Shown one piece after another: positions 36,584 to 49,675 of a stretch of 64,000 nt of DNA. The number at the start of each line of letters is the position of its first letter. Position 1 is the first letter of the stretch. This DNA comes from Ziziphus jujuba (Eukaryota > Streptophyta > Magnoliopsida > Rosales > Rhamnaceae). The translations under genes and the position numbers were made by a program. Location of the stretch: positions 22,035,501 through 22,099,500 of the forward strand of contig NC_083390.1 of assembly GCF_031755915.1 (NCBI RefSeq). Reading direction: 5' to 3'. The notes below the pieces were generated by a model that worked only from the letters and a program-made list of their open reading frames with translations, was not told the DNA's origin and ran no database searches.

Positions 36584-38581
36584 TATTCATGCCCTCACAA
36601 TATTCCCAATCTTGAAATTCTTTCCTTCTCTAACTTCACATCATACGTCAATTATTCTCTTTATTATTATTATTTTACTTTCTTTTCCTTCAAGATTCAT
36701 CAAATATATAAATATTTCACAAACATGAAGTCTAGAAGTAGTCCTTTTTCATGGCCGCAAAGATGATTTTTTTTTAAACAATAAGAGCAATTTTTTTTAC
36801 CCAAAAAAAAAAAAAAAAAAAGACAATGAGATAAACTTGATCAATCAACATAAAATTGTAGATTGGCATGCATAAATGAAATACGAGGAGCATACAAATA
36901 GACCAATTTCATTTATGATAATTTACATAAACTAAGCTAGTGAAATTTTGATACCCGATCCAAACTAAAATGGTTAAAATTAACATGCATATATTTTTCA
37001 ACTACCTTACTCTCATAAATAATAATATCAATTATTTTAATAATTTTTTTAAAACCAAATAGTTTTAATAATTTTAATAATGCTGGCCACTAATTATATA
37101 CTCACACCTCGAAATTGAATATTAATAATTGAAGACTGAAAGAGAATCGAAATCCCTATACCATCAACTGTATATAAGCAAAGTAAACCAGAAACCAGAT
37201 GATATTTTTTCATGACTCATGAGTAGGTGATATATATCGACATCTGCAGAATTGGAAAGATATAAAGAAAAGATGGAAACTTTCATTATCTTCCCATTAC
37301 ATATTCACACCTCAATGGGTGCCACAAAATGCGATAAGATTATATCAGAATATATATATATAATATGTTTCATATTCCCAACCATTTTCCACCAAAAAAA
37401 TAAGATAGACATGCCCTTCGCTTTATTTCCTCAGCAAATTGTATTTGCTTCCTTGTTTAAGAGAAATTTCTCATCCGTCCAAAAGCCCTTTCATAAAAAT
37501 GACAACTACCTACACATATAAGTTGTTCCCTATATATCCTACCTTTTTGGTATAATAGTGTTCTACAATAATCAAGAGAAAACGCATAGAAAAAAATGAA
37601 TAAAAGAGAAAAAAGGGAAAAAGGGGAATTTTTTTTTTTTTTAAAGAGGGAAAAAGGGAAATTGAGGACCACCCTAAAAAAAAAAAAAAGAAAAATACTA
37701 GACTAGAAAATGCAAATATAAAGATAAGAAAATTCATATGGGATGTTTTTGTCATATGTGAATAGGTCAATTGTTAGACATAAATTGTTTGGGGACATTT
37801 TATATTCATTACTATTAAGATAGTAAGAATTTCTTTTGTAAAATGACAAATTAGGGTATATTAATTTGCCAAATTTGGACCGCATGTAGTCACGCCGAAT
37901 ATTACAACAAATTGGACTCTACATATAATGTAATCGCCATGTGAAGTCAACTAAAAAATTATAAAATAAAATTTTACAAGTATGATAATATGACACAACT
38001 CCTTCTCATGAAAGGTACTGCTAAAGTTACATTGCATGTATCATATTTATTTTTATATAATAAATGGTTTTACTATTTTACGTTACATTAATAAATTATT
38101 TGCTCATTGTACCTATAAACAATAGCAGCTTAGAGTATACAAATTAAAAAATTATTAATTATGAGAAAAAAAAATTAGGAAGACTGTTTTCTTATTGTCA
38201 TTGTATTCACACATGTGATAAATTGATCAATATAATTTTTTAAAATAATTTAATGATAAAATTACTCCTTTTTTAAACAATGATATTGAATTAAAATATT
38301 TTCTTTCATATTAATAAATTGAGAATTACAGATTTTTAATCAATTTAAAAGTGGATATATATTTTTCTAGATTATTTTTCGTTTCATTTTCTTTCACTAT
38401 AATCGTTGATCAAGACTTCGAAAAAGTGTAATTACCAAAAAGGCCCTAACCGACTGTTGTCAGTATCATGCATTCATTTGAGGTCCACCTGGACTCCTGA
38501 AGTCTATCCATAAGAAGTGGAAACATACGTGGACTGCGCGACAAACCAGTATGTCCAAACACACACTGTGCGGCTTACTAC

Positions 38582-38597
38582 CACGTGCTTGCACGTG
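38582..38597. promoter_or_regulatory. Paired G-boxes (CACGTG x2)
   Basis: CACGTG at 38582-38587 and again at 38592-38597, ten bases apart (one helical turn), within CCACGTGCTTGCACGTGTCA. G-boxes bind bHLH and bZIP factors. They sit 2.4 kb upstream of the BRUTUS start codon and 2 kb downstream of the hairpin, so the target gene is uncertain. Confidence 0.4.
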
Positions 38598-40730
38598 TCA
38601 CTTTGCTATGAGGTTTGAAGTGCCAATTAATTTCCGTACTCATTTATTTCCTATTTTAACTCTTCGTATTTGGCCGTACCCTTTTTTTTTTTTTTTTAAA
38701 TGAAAATATGTTCGTACCCAATGAATAATAATGATGTCGATCCCAGCCATTGAAATTTCATCAACCATTTTTCGGCATCGACGTGGAGTGTCTAGATAAA
38801 TTAAATTCATGATTCCATTTTTCGCATCTAATTATTACCTAAAATATTCGTCATATATTCACTAAACTTTAATACATAGTATTTTCTTTAAAATGGTAAG
38901 AATTTCGAATACCACTTTATTCCGACCAAAAATACAGATTTTGTGTAACACTTTATATGGAGGTTAGTGAAGAATAATAATATTTTTATCAACAAAATTG
39001 ATCTTATTTTATGGATAGCCTATTTAATCACTAGCTAAGCATTCATCATGTTGGCTATTCTACATTTCTAAGATCAATTTCCATCTAAGGTTTATTTTGC
39101 TTTCTTTTAATTAAGGGTGTGTATATTGGTTGGAGGGTTGAGTCACTACATTTCATATGTAGGATTAGATCCATTAAAATTTATTAACTAAACATTTTTA
39201 TTCTTCTTTTCTTAATGAAAAATGATAGATGATCTTTCATCATGAATAGGTATAACATCTTTGAAAATTAAATCAAAATGCCATTGAGCACCATCTCAAT
39301 TCTATTTGCAATCCAAAATGACAAAATCATCATATGACGCAACAAAATTAGCCAAATTATAACCCACCATCTTTGACCACCAAGGAGTACACATAATTTG
39401 AAAAACAATAATAATAATAACAATAAAACCCTGTTTACTTTAAGGTTTATCCACTTTAATTATGTTTCATTATACAGCAAAAAATTCCTCGTTATCCACA
39501 TTATGGTGCAGGCTAGATATATATTATTGATATTTTTATCAAAATTTAATTTTCAATAAGATTCCAAGTTTTTATAATGAAAAATAAAAATTACAAGTTT
39601 AAGTGTATACATATACATATATAATTTTTCTTTCATTGATCAATGCCCGAAAAAAATCTTCCAAGATTAGAAAATGATTATATATATGATTTGAATACGA
39701 GGTTTTGAATAGGAAACTTGAGGAAACATTAACAAAGTTTAGCTTTCCTGAAGATAAGAGGAGGTCAGCAAATAAAAGGAAAAGAAATTGAAAAGTTGGA
39801 GAGGCAATTATAAACTTCAATTAAAAAAGGAATCACCAAAAATAAAAAAACAAAAAAGGAAACTTCAATTAAAAAGCTGAAAACTTTTAAAAGTTCATGT
39901 AGCTATTCAGGCAATTTGTCGATCGATTTACACTTTGCAATACTCATTTTCAAAGAGAAAATAGATACCACACTTTATTCAGTCACTGTTCCTGGATTAT
40001 GACGTCTAATAATTTTAGTATCTAAAAATTATAGATTTTGATGTGTATATATATCATGCCTTTTGCATAAATTACAAATATATTTCTTATTAAAATCACA
40101 ATTACTTATATATATATATTGATGAGTTCAGATATCGACGCTCTTTTTTTATTTGGTTGAAAATAAAACATTTGCGATAAATTTTATAAAATAAAAAATG
40201 GAAGTAAATAATTAAAAATATAAATTTTCGAGGACTATATTGGGGTCAATTGTCTCCATATATTCTTCCAATTATTAATATCTCCTTGTTATGCTACTAT
40301 GTTCGAAGGGTACTATTGTAAAATTGTCCACTTCTGGAAAAGTAAGTATGTTAATCTATTATTTTTTATTATAATAAATATGTTAATTTTTTATTTTTTA
40401 TTATTATAACTTTACAAGAAGATTTATTTTTTCATGAATACCTTTTACAGGAGGAGGATTACGTTTTTATGTTCTTACCAAACTTCATAAATCTGAAATC
40501 AAATTTTTTAAGCATAATAATCTATTTATTTTATTATTTTTTTGTTTTTCTAATTATTATTTTTTTAAATAATAAAGGTGTGATATAGGCAGGTCAAGTA
40601 TTAAATAAAATAATATAATACTATCTAAAGAAAAGAATTAAAAAAGAATAAAATAAAGAAAAACAACGCAGTGGCCAAGAGGGAAATCATGGTTTGTTGG
40701 TAAATTTGGTATGGCGTGGCAGTAGACCGA

Positions 40731-40736
40731 CACGTG
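40731..40736. promoter_or_regulatory. G-box in the proximal BRUTUS promoter
   Basis: GACACGTGGCAA places CACGTG 283 bp before the BRUTUS ATG. Iron-responsive subgroup IVc bHLH factors, the known targets of BRUTUS, bind G/E-boxes, so feedback is plausible but inferred. Confidence 0.4.
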
Positions 40737-40823
40737 GCAACCAGTAAATGCTTTTTTGTTTATTTTTATTTTTATCTATCACATTGAACTTTCTCGTGCT
40801 TTTGCCCGCTGTTCTTGTTTGTA

Positions 40824-40848
40824 GAGAGAGAGAGAGAGAGAGAGAGAG
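40824..40848. repeat. (GA)n tract in the BRUTUS leader region
   Basis: A GA run about 170 bp before the ATG, followed by a purine-rich stretch with GAAGGAGACAG-like words and TTAGGGTTTTGG, a typical plant leader motif. Likely within or next to the 5' UTR. Confidence 0.8.
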
Positions 40849-41018
40849 CACGAAAGATTTTCCCTTCGTGCAGAGACTGAGAGAAGGAGACAGAAAAAGG
40901 AAAAGGGACAGGAAAATCTTCCAGAACAGGAATGCTTAGGGTTTTGGAAATCTGAATCCGCAATCACATTCCTAAATTCTGTTAGCTTTTTTGTTTTTGT
41001 TTTTTTGCTTTTACTATA

Positions 41019-44000
41019 ATGGCGACGCCATTTCCGGGGGGTGGTGGAGGCGTAGCCATAATGGCTGGTCCTATGAACCCTCTTGATCCTTCACCATCGA
41101 AGACCTGCTTGAAGAACTCTCCTGTCAAATCCCCAATCTTAATCTTCTTTCTATTCCACAAAGCCATACGTTCCGAGCTCGATGGCCTCCACCGTGCCGC
41201 CGTGGCCTTCGCTACCGATGAAGATAGCAGTGCTGATATCAAACCCTTGTTGGAGCGATATCACTTCCTTCGTTCAATTTATAAGCATCATTGTAATGCA
41301 GAGGATGAGGTTCTGTTTATTTTTCTATGAATTTTTATTTTAAAGTTTTTTTTTTAATTTTTTTTTCCCCAGAATTTCATTCAGTTTTTCCTTATCATCA
41401 TTTGTTATGTTAAGTAGGGTGGAAAATTGCTCTGGTTTAGGTGTTAATTTTATTCGGGTTTGGTTTTCATATTGTTTCTTAGCGACTAACTCTTGCTGCT
41501 GGATTGCGTATTCGTTTTTTGAAACGTTGCGCTGCTAAATTGTCTGTATTTGATGAGTTTTAGGGCCATGTAAATCAAAGTTTTTTTTTTTTTTTCCTTT
41601 TCTGGTGTCATCTCTTTTGGTAAGAAAATCATGCCCTTTGTTGATTAGAATTGGCAGTTGATCAGTTTCTTCGGATTTGCTTTTTGTTTTAATTATGAGC
41701 ATCTTGCTTTATGGGCTGCGGGCTCCATGGGTAACTGCAGTGAGTGACAACATCAGTATTATGTCGTCCGGGTTTATACATAAATTTATATTTAGAGCAT
41801 TAGGCTTTATATGGTTCCCTTGAGTTTTGGTTTGCTGGGACCTCAAGTAATTCGTAAGGAGTATCTCTGGTATATAGTTTCTCTAATGGCTCCTCTGGTA
41901 GTTTTGATGGAGGACATCTTGAAACATGAAGTTTATAGTGTTTAGATTTTTCTTTGTTTTGCAATCATCTATTCCATCTGGTTATTTCAGAGGTATGCTG
42001 TTTGTAACTTGAAGGATGGCTGTAGTTCAAAATATAAATTCCTGTGTTTTACAATGATGTTTTTGTTCTAAATTCCATCAGTGTCATACATGTTGTCATT
42101 GTTTGCAGTTGCAGATGTTCAATTGTAGGCATTATTAGTCAGTAAATCAAACCAAATGTGTTGACGTTGTAACATTTTGTGATTCCAAAATTATAGGTCA
42201 TCTTTCCAGCTCTAGATATACGTGTAAAAAATGTAGCTCAAACATATTCCCTTGAACACGAGGGAGAGAGTCTTTTATTCAATCAGTTATTTGAGTTGCT
42301 CAACTCGAATTCACAAAATGAGGAAAGCTATCGAAGAGAATTAGCCTCCTGCACTGGAGCCCTTCAAACCTCGATTAGCCAGCACATGTCAAAGGAAGAG
42401 GAGCAGGTAGTTTTTTGATGCATTGATAAAATTTTACGTTGTACTATTATCACATGGTCTAGCATGCTACTGAATTTAATCTGATGTATACTTTTATCTA
42501 GAGGTAAAATTATAGACCTTTTAAGCGATATGCTCTACATTTGTCAGAGTTACTGAACCTTATGCTACTAGGGCCCTATGCTTTTGTTCTAACACATGAT
42601 TAATCTTGTTTTATCATTCAGCAGTTAGTTGAGATAAGTTGTTACTTGAGCATTGTTGAAAGCGACACCTTATAGTCACTAATCCCTTGAAGAACCGTCC
42701 CTCCTTTCTCCATACTGCAAGAATTTCTCAAAATAAATTCTCCTCTTTATTTTTATTATTATTATTATTTTGTCATATGCACACATATTCTTCTTCTCCT
42801 TCTTTTGCTGCTTCTTCTTCTTCTTCTTCTTCTTCTCTCTCTACCCCCCCCAGAAAACATGTAAGGGTTCTGAAGATGGGGATTATTGCCAAATTTAAGA
42901 TATTCACGCTGTTGATGAGACATTAGGATCCTTTCAAGAATAGTTTACAACTAAACTATTCTACAAAATGTCTGGTACCTAATGTAAATGGTTGTCATCA
43001 CTTGCCGTTACTGCATTTTTTTAAAATATAAAATCAGCAACTTCTTTGTTTTAAATGTTTGTCTGAATTGCAGAATATGCAAATAGAGTTCAGTATGCTG
43101 GGTTAAACTTGTATTTGAATTTGACAGGTCTTCCCCCTTCTTATTGAGAAATTTTCGTATGAAGAGCAAGCATCCTTGCTCTGGCAGTTCCTATGCAGTA
43201 TTCCTGTTAATATGATGGCAGAATTTCTTCCATGGCTTTCTTCCTCTATTTCATCTGATGAATATCAGGATATGAGAAAGTGTTTGTGCAAGGTAGTACC
43301 ACAAGAGAAGCTGCTGCAGCAGGTAATAACTCTATTTGGTGGTCAGCTATGATCATTATTTTAAGAAAAGTTGGTTGATCTTCTCTTCTATAATATGAAG
43401 GTTGTATTTGCCTGGATGGAAGGGGTAAAAATGACTGATAGACATATAACCAGCAAAGATGGTTCTAAGGTCCTATGTCAGGATTCTGGGCCTAGCACCT
43501 CAGTCAGTCAGATAGAGAAGGAACATTGTGCATGCCTATCTTCCAAGACTAATAAAAGGAAATATACGGAGCAGAATTGTGATCTTAGTGGTTCCATTGT
43601 TTCATGTCCTATTGATGAAATATTACTGTGGCATAATGCTATAAAAAGAGAGTTACATGAGATAGTTGAAGCAGCTAGGAAGATACAACTTTCTGGAGAT
43701 TTTTCTGATTTGTCTGTATTCAATAAGAGGCTGCATTTCATAGCAGAAGTCTGCATCTTTCACAGGTGTGGTTTCGGTTTTGTTGTTTTTGGTTTCCCCC
43801 TCATGAACATAAAATCCTCCAAACGCATTGAGTTCTTTGTATCAGTTGTTAGTATAACCATCTCATAAATAAGGGTGATCAATATGGGGAAATCAGCCTA
43901 CTGTATGATGGTCTAATTCTATGCAAAAAATGGTTTCCTGCTTCACATTTATCATTCGAATCAGAATTTTATTTTATACCTTTGAAGGTTGATTCAAGCC

Positions 44001-47000
44001 GTGGGCTGCAAAGGAATTTTTTCTAGCATGCAGCTGCAAAGCATCCTTTAGGTCTATGGTTTAGTATCTAATTGATTAGCAATTTCAAACATACCAGATT
44101 TTCTTTTTTCTATTTTCCCTTCATGAATTCTGTGAGATTGATGTATATTTTTTTTAATTAAATTGTTTTTAGTATATAGAAAAGAAGTATATTTAAGGAT
44201 TCAATTATTTATTTGATGGATTTCGTTTTAGTTCCTATATTAATGAAATGATTTTCTGTCTTTCTGAATGCAGCATTGCTGAGGATGAAATCATTTTTCC
44301 TACTGTAGATACGGAACTGTCTTTTGCCCAAGAGCATGCAGAAGAAAAGATTCAGTTTGATAGGCTAAGGTGTCTTATAGAAAGCATCCAAAGTGCAGGA
44401 GCCAACTCATCATCTTCTGACTTTTGTATGAAATTGTGCTCTCATGCTGACCAGATAATGGACAGCATACTTAAACACTTCCAGAATGAGGAAGTTCAGG
44501 TTTGTAGTTTCCTCAAACATCCAAATGATCAGGAATTCAGTTAGCCAAAGGAGGAAATTTATTCGGCTAGTTTTCCAAGTTCCTTAAGATTGTAATCTCA
44601 TAGTTTTCATTAGAGATGAGAAAAGCATTTGAGCTTGCTTATAATATAGTTCTGATTATTGAGCGGTTGGATATGTAACAATTTCCTTTAAGGCTTTTAA
44701 GGGGGTAAACATAGATTAGAAATTCTTAGTTCCATGATATAAATAGCAGAGTAAAAGAAATAGGTTTCTTATGTGTGTATCAAGAAAAGGAGAACAATGC
44801 AGTATCGATTAAGAATCTAGGACTAGGAAGCTTTGGCATGGGTATATCTAGAGTCCATGACCATTCTTTTGACATCTCATCTAGGAGTGAAGACTCTAGA
44901 CATGTGGCAACCTCATCCAGTTCACCCATTATAACCTTTTTTTTTTTTTTTTTTTTGGGTCAAAACCCATTGTGGCTTGCTACTTTCACTTTTTCTGTTC
45001 TGCTTATTTCAATTTGTCTCATTCTGCTTTTGAGATCTTATCTAGGAGTGAAGACTGTAGCCATGTGGCGACCTCATCCAATTCACCCATCATGACTTGC
45101 TTCTTTCAGTTTGTTCATTCTGCTTATTTCATTCACTATTTCTTTCTTTCTTTGTTCATCTTCTTCTATTTTCAGATATAAACTTCAGCAGAAAAAATTT
45201 GATATCTGGATTCTTATATAATCAATAGTGATTCTCTAAAGATTTCCAAATGAATATGCCTTTTCTGGCTTCAAGCTAAGCATACCCCATAGAGGATTAA
45301 TTCTGGTATGGAAATGTTGAAATGACAGACAGGGCTGCATGAATTTGGAACTTAGGTTTTCATATTTGAAATATCTAGATTGGAGTTTTATATCAATTTT
45401 TGCTGAGAGTTGCATTTTGCATTATTGAGCATAAGTTTGATACCATTATTCACTACTTTAAGTATGGTTAGTGTTTCTAAATATGAAACGCCGTTTAATG
45501 TTCTGCATATTCTGATGATTTTTCAAAAAACATAGAACATTAGGTAAAACACATTGTTATTTGTTATCAACACCACAAATAGAAATATTCGTAAAGAATT
45601 ATTAATATTTGATAAAGAATCATTAAGTCCTCAGAGCTATCTTATTTGTGAATTCCATTGATAGGTACTACCACTTGCTCGAAAGCATTTTCGCCCAGAA
45701 CGGCAGCGAGAACTTTTGTATCACAGCTTATGCGTGATGCCTTTGAAATTGATTGAGTGTGTCTTGCCATGGTTTGTGGGTTCTCTTAGCGAAGAAGAAG
45801 CAAGTTCTTTTCTTCGAAATATGCATGCGGCAGGTTGAGAATCAGTTATCTATTTTTCTTAAAATTATTTTATCAATAAATCATTTTTTCCACATGCTAT
45901 GTCTGTTCTCATTTCTTTTTCTTCGAGTCCATTTCTTATTTGGTAGAATTATCTGTTGCAGCTCCAGCATCAGATTCTGCATTGGTTACACTTTTCTCTG
46001 GTTGGGCATGCAAAGGTTGTAATGCAAATTTTTGCTTGTCTTCAACTGTAACTGGTTGTTGTCCACTGAATGGAATTGAAGGGGATACTAGCCAACCAAT
46101 CCGTACATGTTCTGCGGAGGAGAAACCCTTTTCTGTTCAATCTGATAGAGACGTAGCCAATGGAAGGCCAGCCAAGCATAGCTCAATATCATTGGAAAAG
46201 AATGTTGCTTCTCCCCCTACAGAAAATGTAAATACCCTTAGATTATCTTGTAGCAACCAGTCCTGCCATGTCCCTGGCCTAGGAGTGAATGGCAATAACT
46301 TAGGAGTGAGTTCTTTAACTACAGCAAAATCTTTGCGATCCTCGTCTTTCAGTCCTTCTGCTCCTTCCCTGAATTCCAGTCTTTTTAACTGGGGAACAGA
46401 TGTAAGCTCTTCTGAAAATGGATGTACTGTGCGACCAATTGACAACATTTTTAAATTTCATAAAGCTATCTGCAAAGACTTGGAGTTTTTGGATGTTGAA
46501 TCTGGAAAGCTTAATGATTGTAGTGAGACTTTTCTTAGGCAGTTTATTGGTAGATTTCGTTTGTTATGGGGTCTGTATAGAGCTCACAGTAACGCAGAGG
46601 ATGATATTGTTTTTCCAGCATTAGAATCTAAAGAGACTCTTCATAATGTTAGCCACTCTTACACTCTGGACCACAAGCAGGAAGAAAAACTATTTGAGGA
46701 TATTTCTTCTGTGCTTACTGAGCTTACACAACTTAATGAATGCATGAATTGTGCAAATATGTTAGTTGATCGTAATGATGCTTTAAAAAAGTACAATGAG
46801 CTGACCACAAAGCTTCAGAGCATGTGCAAATCCATTAGAGTAACATTGGATCAACATGTTTTGCGGGAAGAACTTGAATTATGGCCATTATTTGATAAAC
46901 ATTTTTCTGTGGAAGAACAAGAGAAAATTGTGGGTCAAATTATTGGTACAACTGGTGCAGAGGTTCTTCAATCAATGTTGCCTTGGGTAACTTCTGCTCT

Positions 47001-49675
47001 TACTCAGGAGGAGCAAAATAAAATGATGGACACATGGAAGCAGGCTACCAAAAACACTATGTTCAGTGAGTGGCTTAGTGAATGGTGGAATGGAGCTCCT
47101 GCATCATCTTCACATAGTGATACGTCAGAAAGTTTCACTCCAGCAGGTTTTGTTGCTTTTATTAGGGCTTTCTGGTTATTAATTGTTTACAGTTTAACTC
47201 TGTTTTGAAGATGGTAGCCTTTATAAGAAGATTTCACAATCTACAGAGCATTATATGAACTTCAAATTTACACTGCAGGGACTGGTGGTTGTGACAACTT
47301 AGAGCATACTGATCAGACTTTTAAGCCAGGATGGAAAGATATTTTTAGGATGAACCAAAGTGAGCTTGAATCGGAAATAAGAAAAGTTTCTCGAGACTCA
47401 ACTCTTGATCCAAGAAGAAAAGATTATCTTATCCAAAATTTAATAACCAGGTAACTTTTATAATCTTACCACTTTGATTGACTTTGCAATTAGCTGGATC
47501 TGATCAATTAATTGGTTTTCTTAGTCGTTGGATAGCTTCTCAGCAGAAGTCACCTCAAGCAACTATAGGTGAAAGCTCAAAGGGTGAAGATGTCCTGGGA
47601 TGCTCTCCTTCATTTCATGATCCAGAGAAACAAACTTTTGGGTGTGAGCATTACAAAAGAAATTGCAAGCTGCGTGCAGCTTGCTGTGGCAAATTATTTA
47701 CCTGCAGGTTCTGCCATGATAAAGTCAGCGACCATATAATGGATCGGTAACTTTTTTTAATATAATGTTACTTAATGTTCTTTATGTAAAAAATCTTGTG
47801 ATTGATTCTGGATGGATGGTTTTACTTATTTGATTTGTTTGCAGGAAGGCTACGGCTGAAATTATGTGTATGAAGTGCTTGGAAATTCAACCTGTTGGAC
47901 CTGTCTGCAGAACGCCTTCCTGTGGTGGATTCTCAATGGCTAAATACTATTGCAATATTTGTAAATTTTTTGATGACGAAAGGTATGCACTCTCTTATTA
48001 TGAGATTTTTATCTATTACTCCTTGTTGCAACTAGGTTATCGATATACATTTATACTATATCTGAAGTTATTGATTGTCCACTGCTAACCTTGTTCAGGA
48101 AATTTTGTTATTATGTTACGTGAAAGTAACAAATGATGTAAAATTGTAATTGCGTTTACATGATCTTTTATTGTTATCATTTTGTAAGTGAAATTTCTGT
48201 GGTGTAGCATCTATTCAAGTAAATCACTCACCAGTTCTTATGTTTCACGTTCTTTCTGTTACATCAGGGCAGTTTATCATTGTCCCTTCTGCAATTTATG
48301 TCGTGTTGGGCAAGGACTTGGTATCGACTTCTTTCACTGTATGACTTGCAATTGTTGCCTGGGGACGATGTTGGCTGACCACAAGTGCAGAGAGAAAGGC
48401 CTAGAAATAAATTGTCCCATCTGCTGTGATTTTTTATTTACGTCTAGTGCAACTGTAAGAGGCCTTCCTTGTGGCCATTACATGCATTCAGATTGTTTCC
48501 GGGTTGGTTCTCTATCAACTTCTTTCTGTTGGTTTCTTTTCTCATGTTTGTAACATTTTATTTATCTCATTTGTGGAAATATTTTTAAGGAATACATTTT
48601 AAGGAATAACATTTTATTTATCTCATAATATGAAGCTATACCTTTTGATTCGTTGTTTCAGGCCTACACATGTAGTCATTACATCTGCCCAATCTGCAGC
48701 AAATCTATGGGAGATATGGCGGTATGATATTTCCTTCCATATATATGTATATATATATATATATTAGATGAGATAAGCCGTGCGAACTTTGTTTCTTTAG
48801 TAATAATCATCCATAGGTTAGGACTAGACTAGTGTAGGGGGCTTTTATCCCCTGGGCAAAGATTTTTTTTACAATAATTGTGCTTTATTAGGATTTTCTG
48901 AACAATTTATAATAAGTTGGCCAGTCATATTTAGTTGGTTCTTAGTAAATAATTATACGTTACTATATGTCTTTCTTAAGTTATCTCAACCAAGCATTGT
49001 ACAACAAATTTCTACTTTTTTGAACAATAAATTTTGAACTTTTGTTGTATAACTTCATTTTCTCTACATTTATTACAACAAATATTTATCCACATTATTT
49101 ATTTATTTATTTATTTTTATTATTGGAAACATAAAAGTAGTTTGATTGGTGAGGGAAAAAGAGAGTGAGACACACCGATTCAACACGTGGAGTATATGTT
49201 TTGCTCATAAACAAAATTATTTTTGACTGTTTTTTGTTAATACTGGTTCTTTCTTTTAAGAATTCTTGCAATACTTATATTTATTGTTTTGTAAATTTTT
49301 AGTCCGCATATGGTTTATTGTATCATTTGGTTGTGACGGTTTGTTGTTGACTTGGATTTAGGTTTACTTTGGCATGCTTGATGCACTGCTGGCTTCTGAG
49401 GAGCTCCCAGAAGAATACAGGGATCACTGTCAGGTATATATTGTGTTTGAATTTTCTTTGTCCAAATGCTTTGTCCTCCATCTGGGTAAAAAGCCAGAAA
49501 AGTGAGTAAATTTGGACGTGTTCCTCTTCAGGACATACTGTGCAATGACTGTGATAAGAAGGGAAAAGCACCCTTCCACTGGTTGTACCACAAATGCCAG
49601 TCTTGTGGATCATATAACACCAAGGTAATTAAGGTTGATTCATCATCTTCTCACTGCTTAACTTCAAACCAATAA
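41019..49675 (+). CDS. BTS: BRUTUS: haemerythrin/RING-type E3 ubiquitin ligase, iron sensor
   Basis: Fourteen exons: 41019-41309, 42197-42406, 43128-43322, 43401-43765, 44274-44499, 45665-45833, 45962-47146, 47279-47450, 47525-47746, 47845-47982, 48268-48502, 48662-48721, 49362-49433, 49532-49675. Phases agree and give 1227 residues (Arabidopsis BTS is about 1254). Three haemerythrin HHE domains: from H47 ([17 protein letters not shown]), from about 310 ([20 protein letters not shown]) and from about 651 ([34 protein letters not shown]). Then a CHY zinc finger ([16 protein letters not shown], about 976), a CTCHY finger, RING-H2 (CPICCDFLF .. [10 protein letters not shown] .. CPIC, about 1107) and a C-terminal zinc ribbon (CNDCDKKG .. 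CQSCGSYNT). The family binds iron through HHE domains and ubiquitinates subgroup IVc bHLH factors such as ILR3, limiting iron uptake; it acts in the nucleus. All listed ligands are present, so it looks functional. The first donor is a weak GTTCTG. Confidence 0.96.
42783..42842. repeat. (TTC)n microsatellite in BRUTUS intron 2
   Basis: TTC/CTT triplets with a GCTGC interruption, ending in TCTCTCTC. The frame read through it at 42687-42926 is low-complexity and intronic. Confidence 0.85.
44871..45134. repeat. Tandem duplication in BRUTUS intron 5 with a poly(T) insertion
   Basis: CTAGGAGTGAAGACT..ATGTGG followed by ACCTCATCCA..TTCACCCAT occurs at about 44881 and 45042, and both copies run on through CTTGCT.CTTTCA to TTCTGCTTATTTCA. 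Copy 1 (44871-45014) carries 41 extra bp (44931-44971) made of ATAACC, a T-run of about 20, GGGTCAAA and a second ACCCATT. ACCCATT also precedes the insert (44924-44930), as a target duplication would. Confidence 0.8.

Larger units (their letters stand above)
36584..41018. other. Spacer and upstream region of BRUTUS
   Basis: No protein gene. 38440-38640 is less AT-rich than its surroundings and holds paired G-boxes. 40731-40736 holds another. The rest is AT-rich with poly-A/T tracts. Frames around 37457-37770 are A/T low-complexity. Confidence 0.5.

Noticed and set aside
44775..45095. 106-codon frame in BRUTUS intron 5
   Set aside because: Runs through the poly(T) tract and the tandem duplication and would break the conserved BRUTUS protein. 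Intronic.
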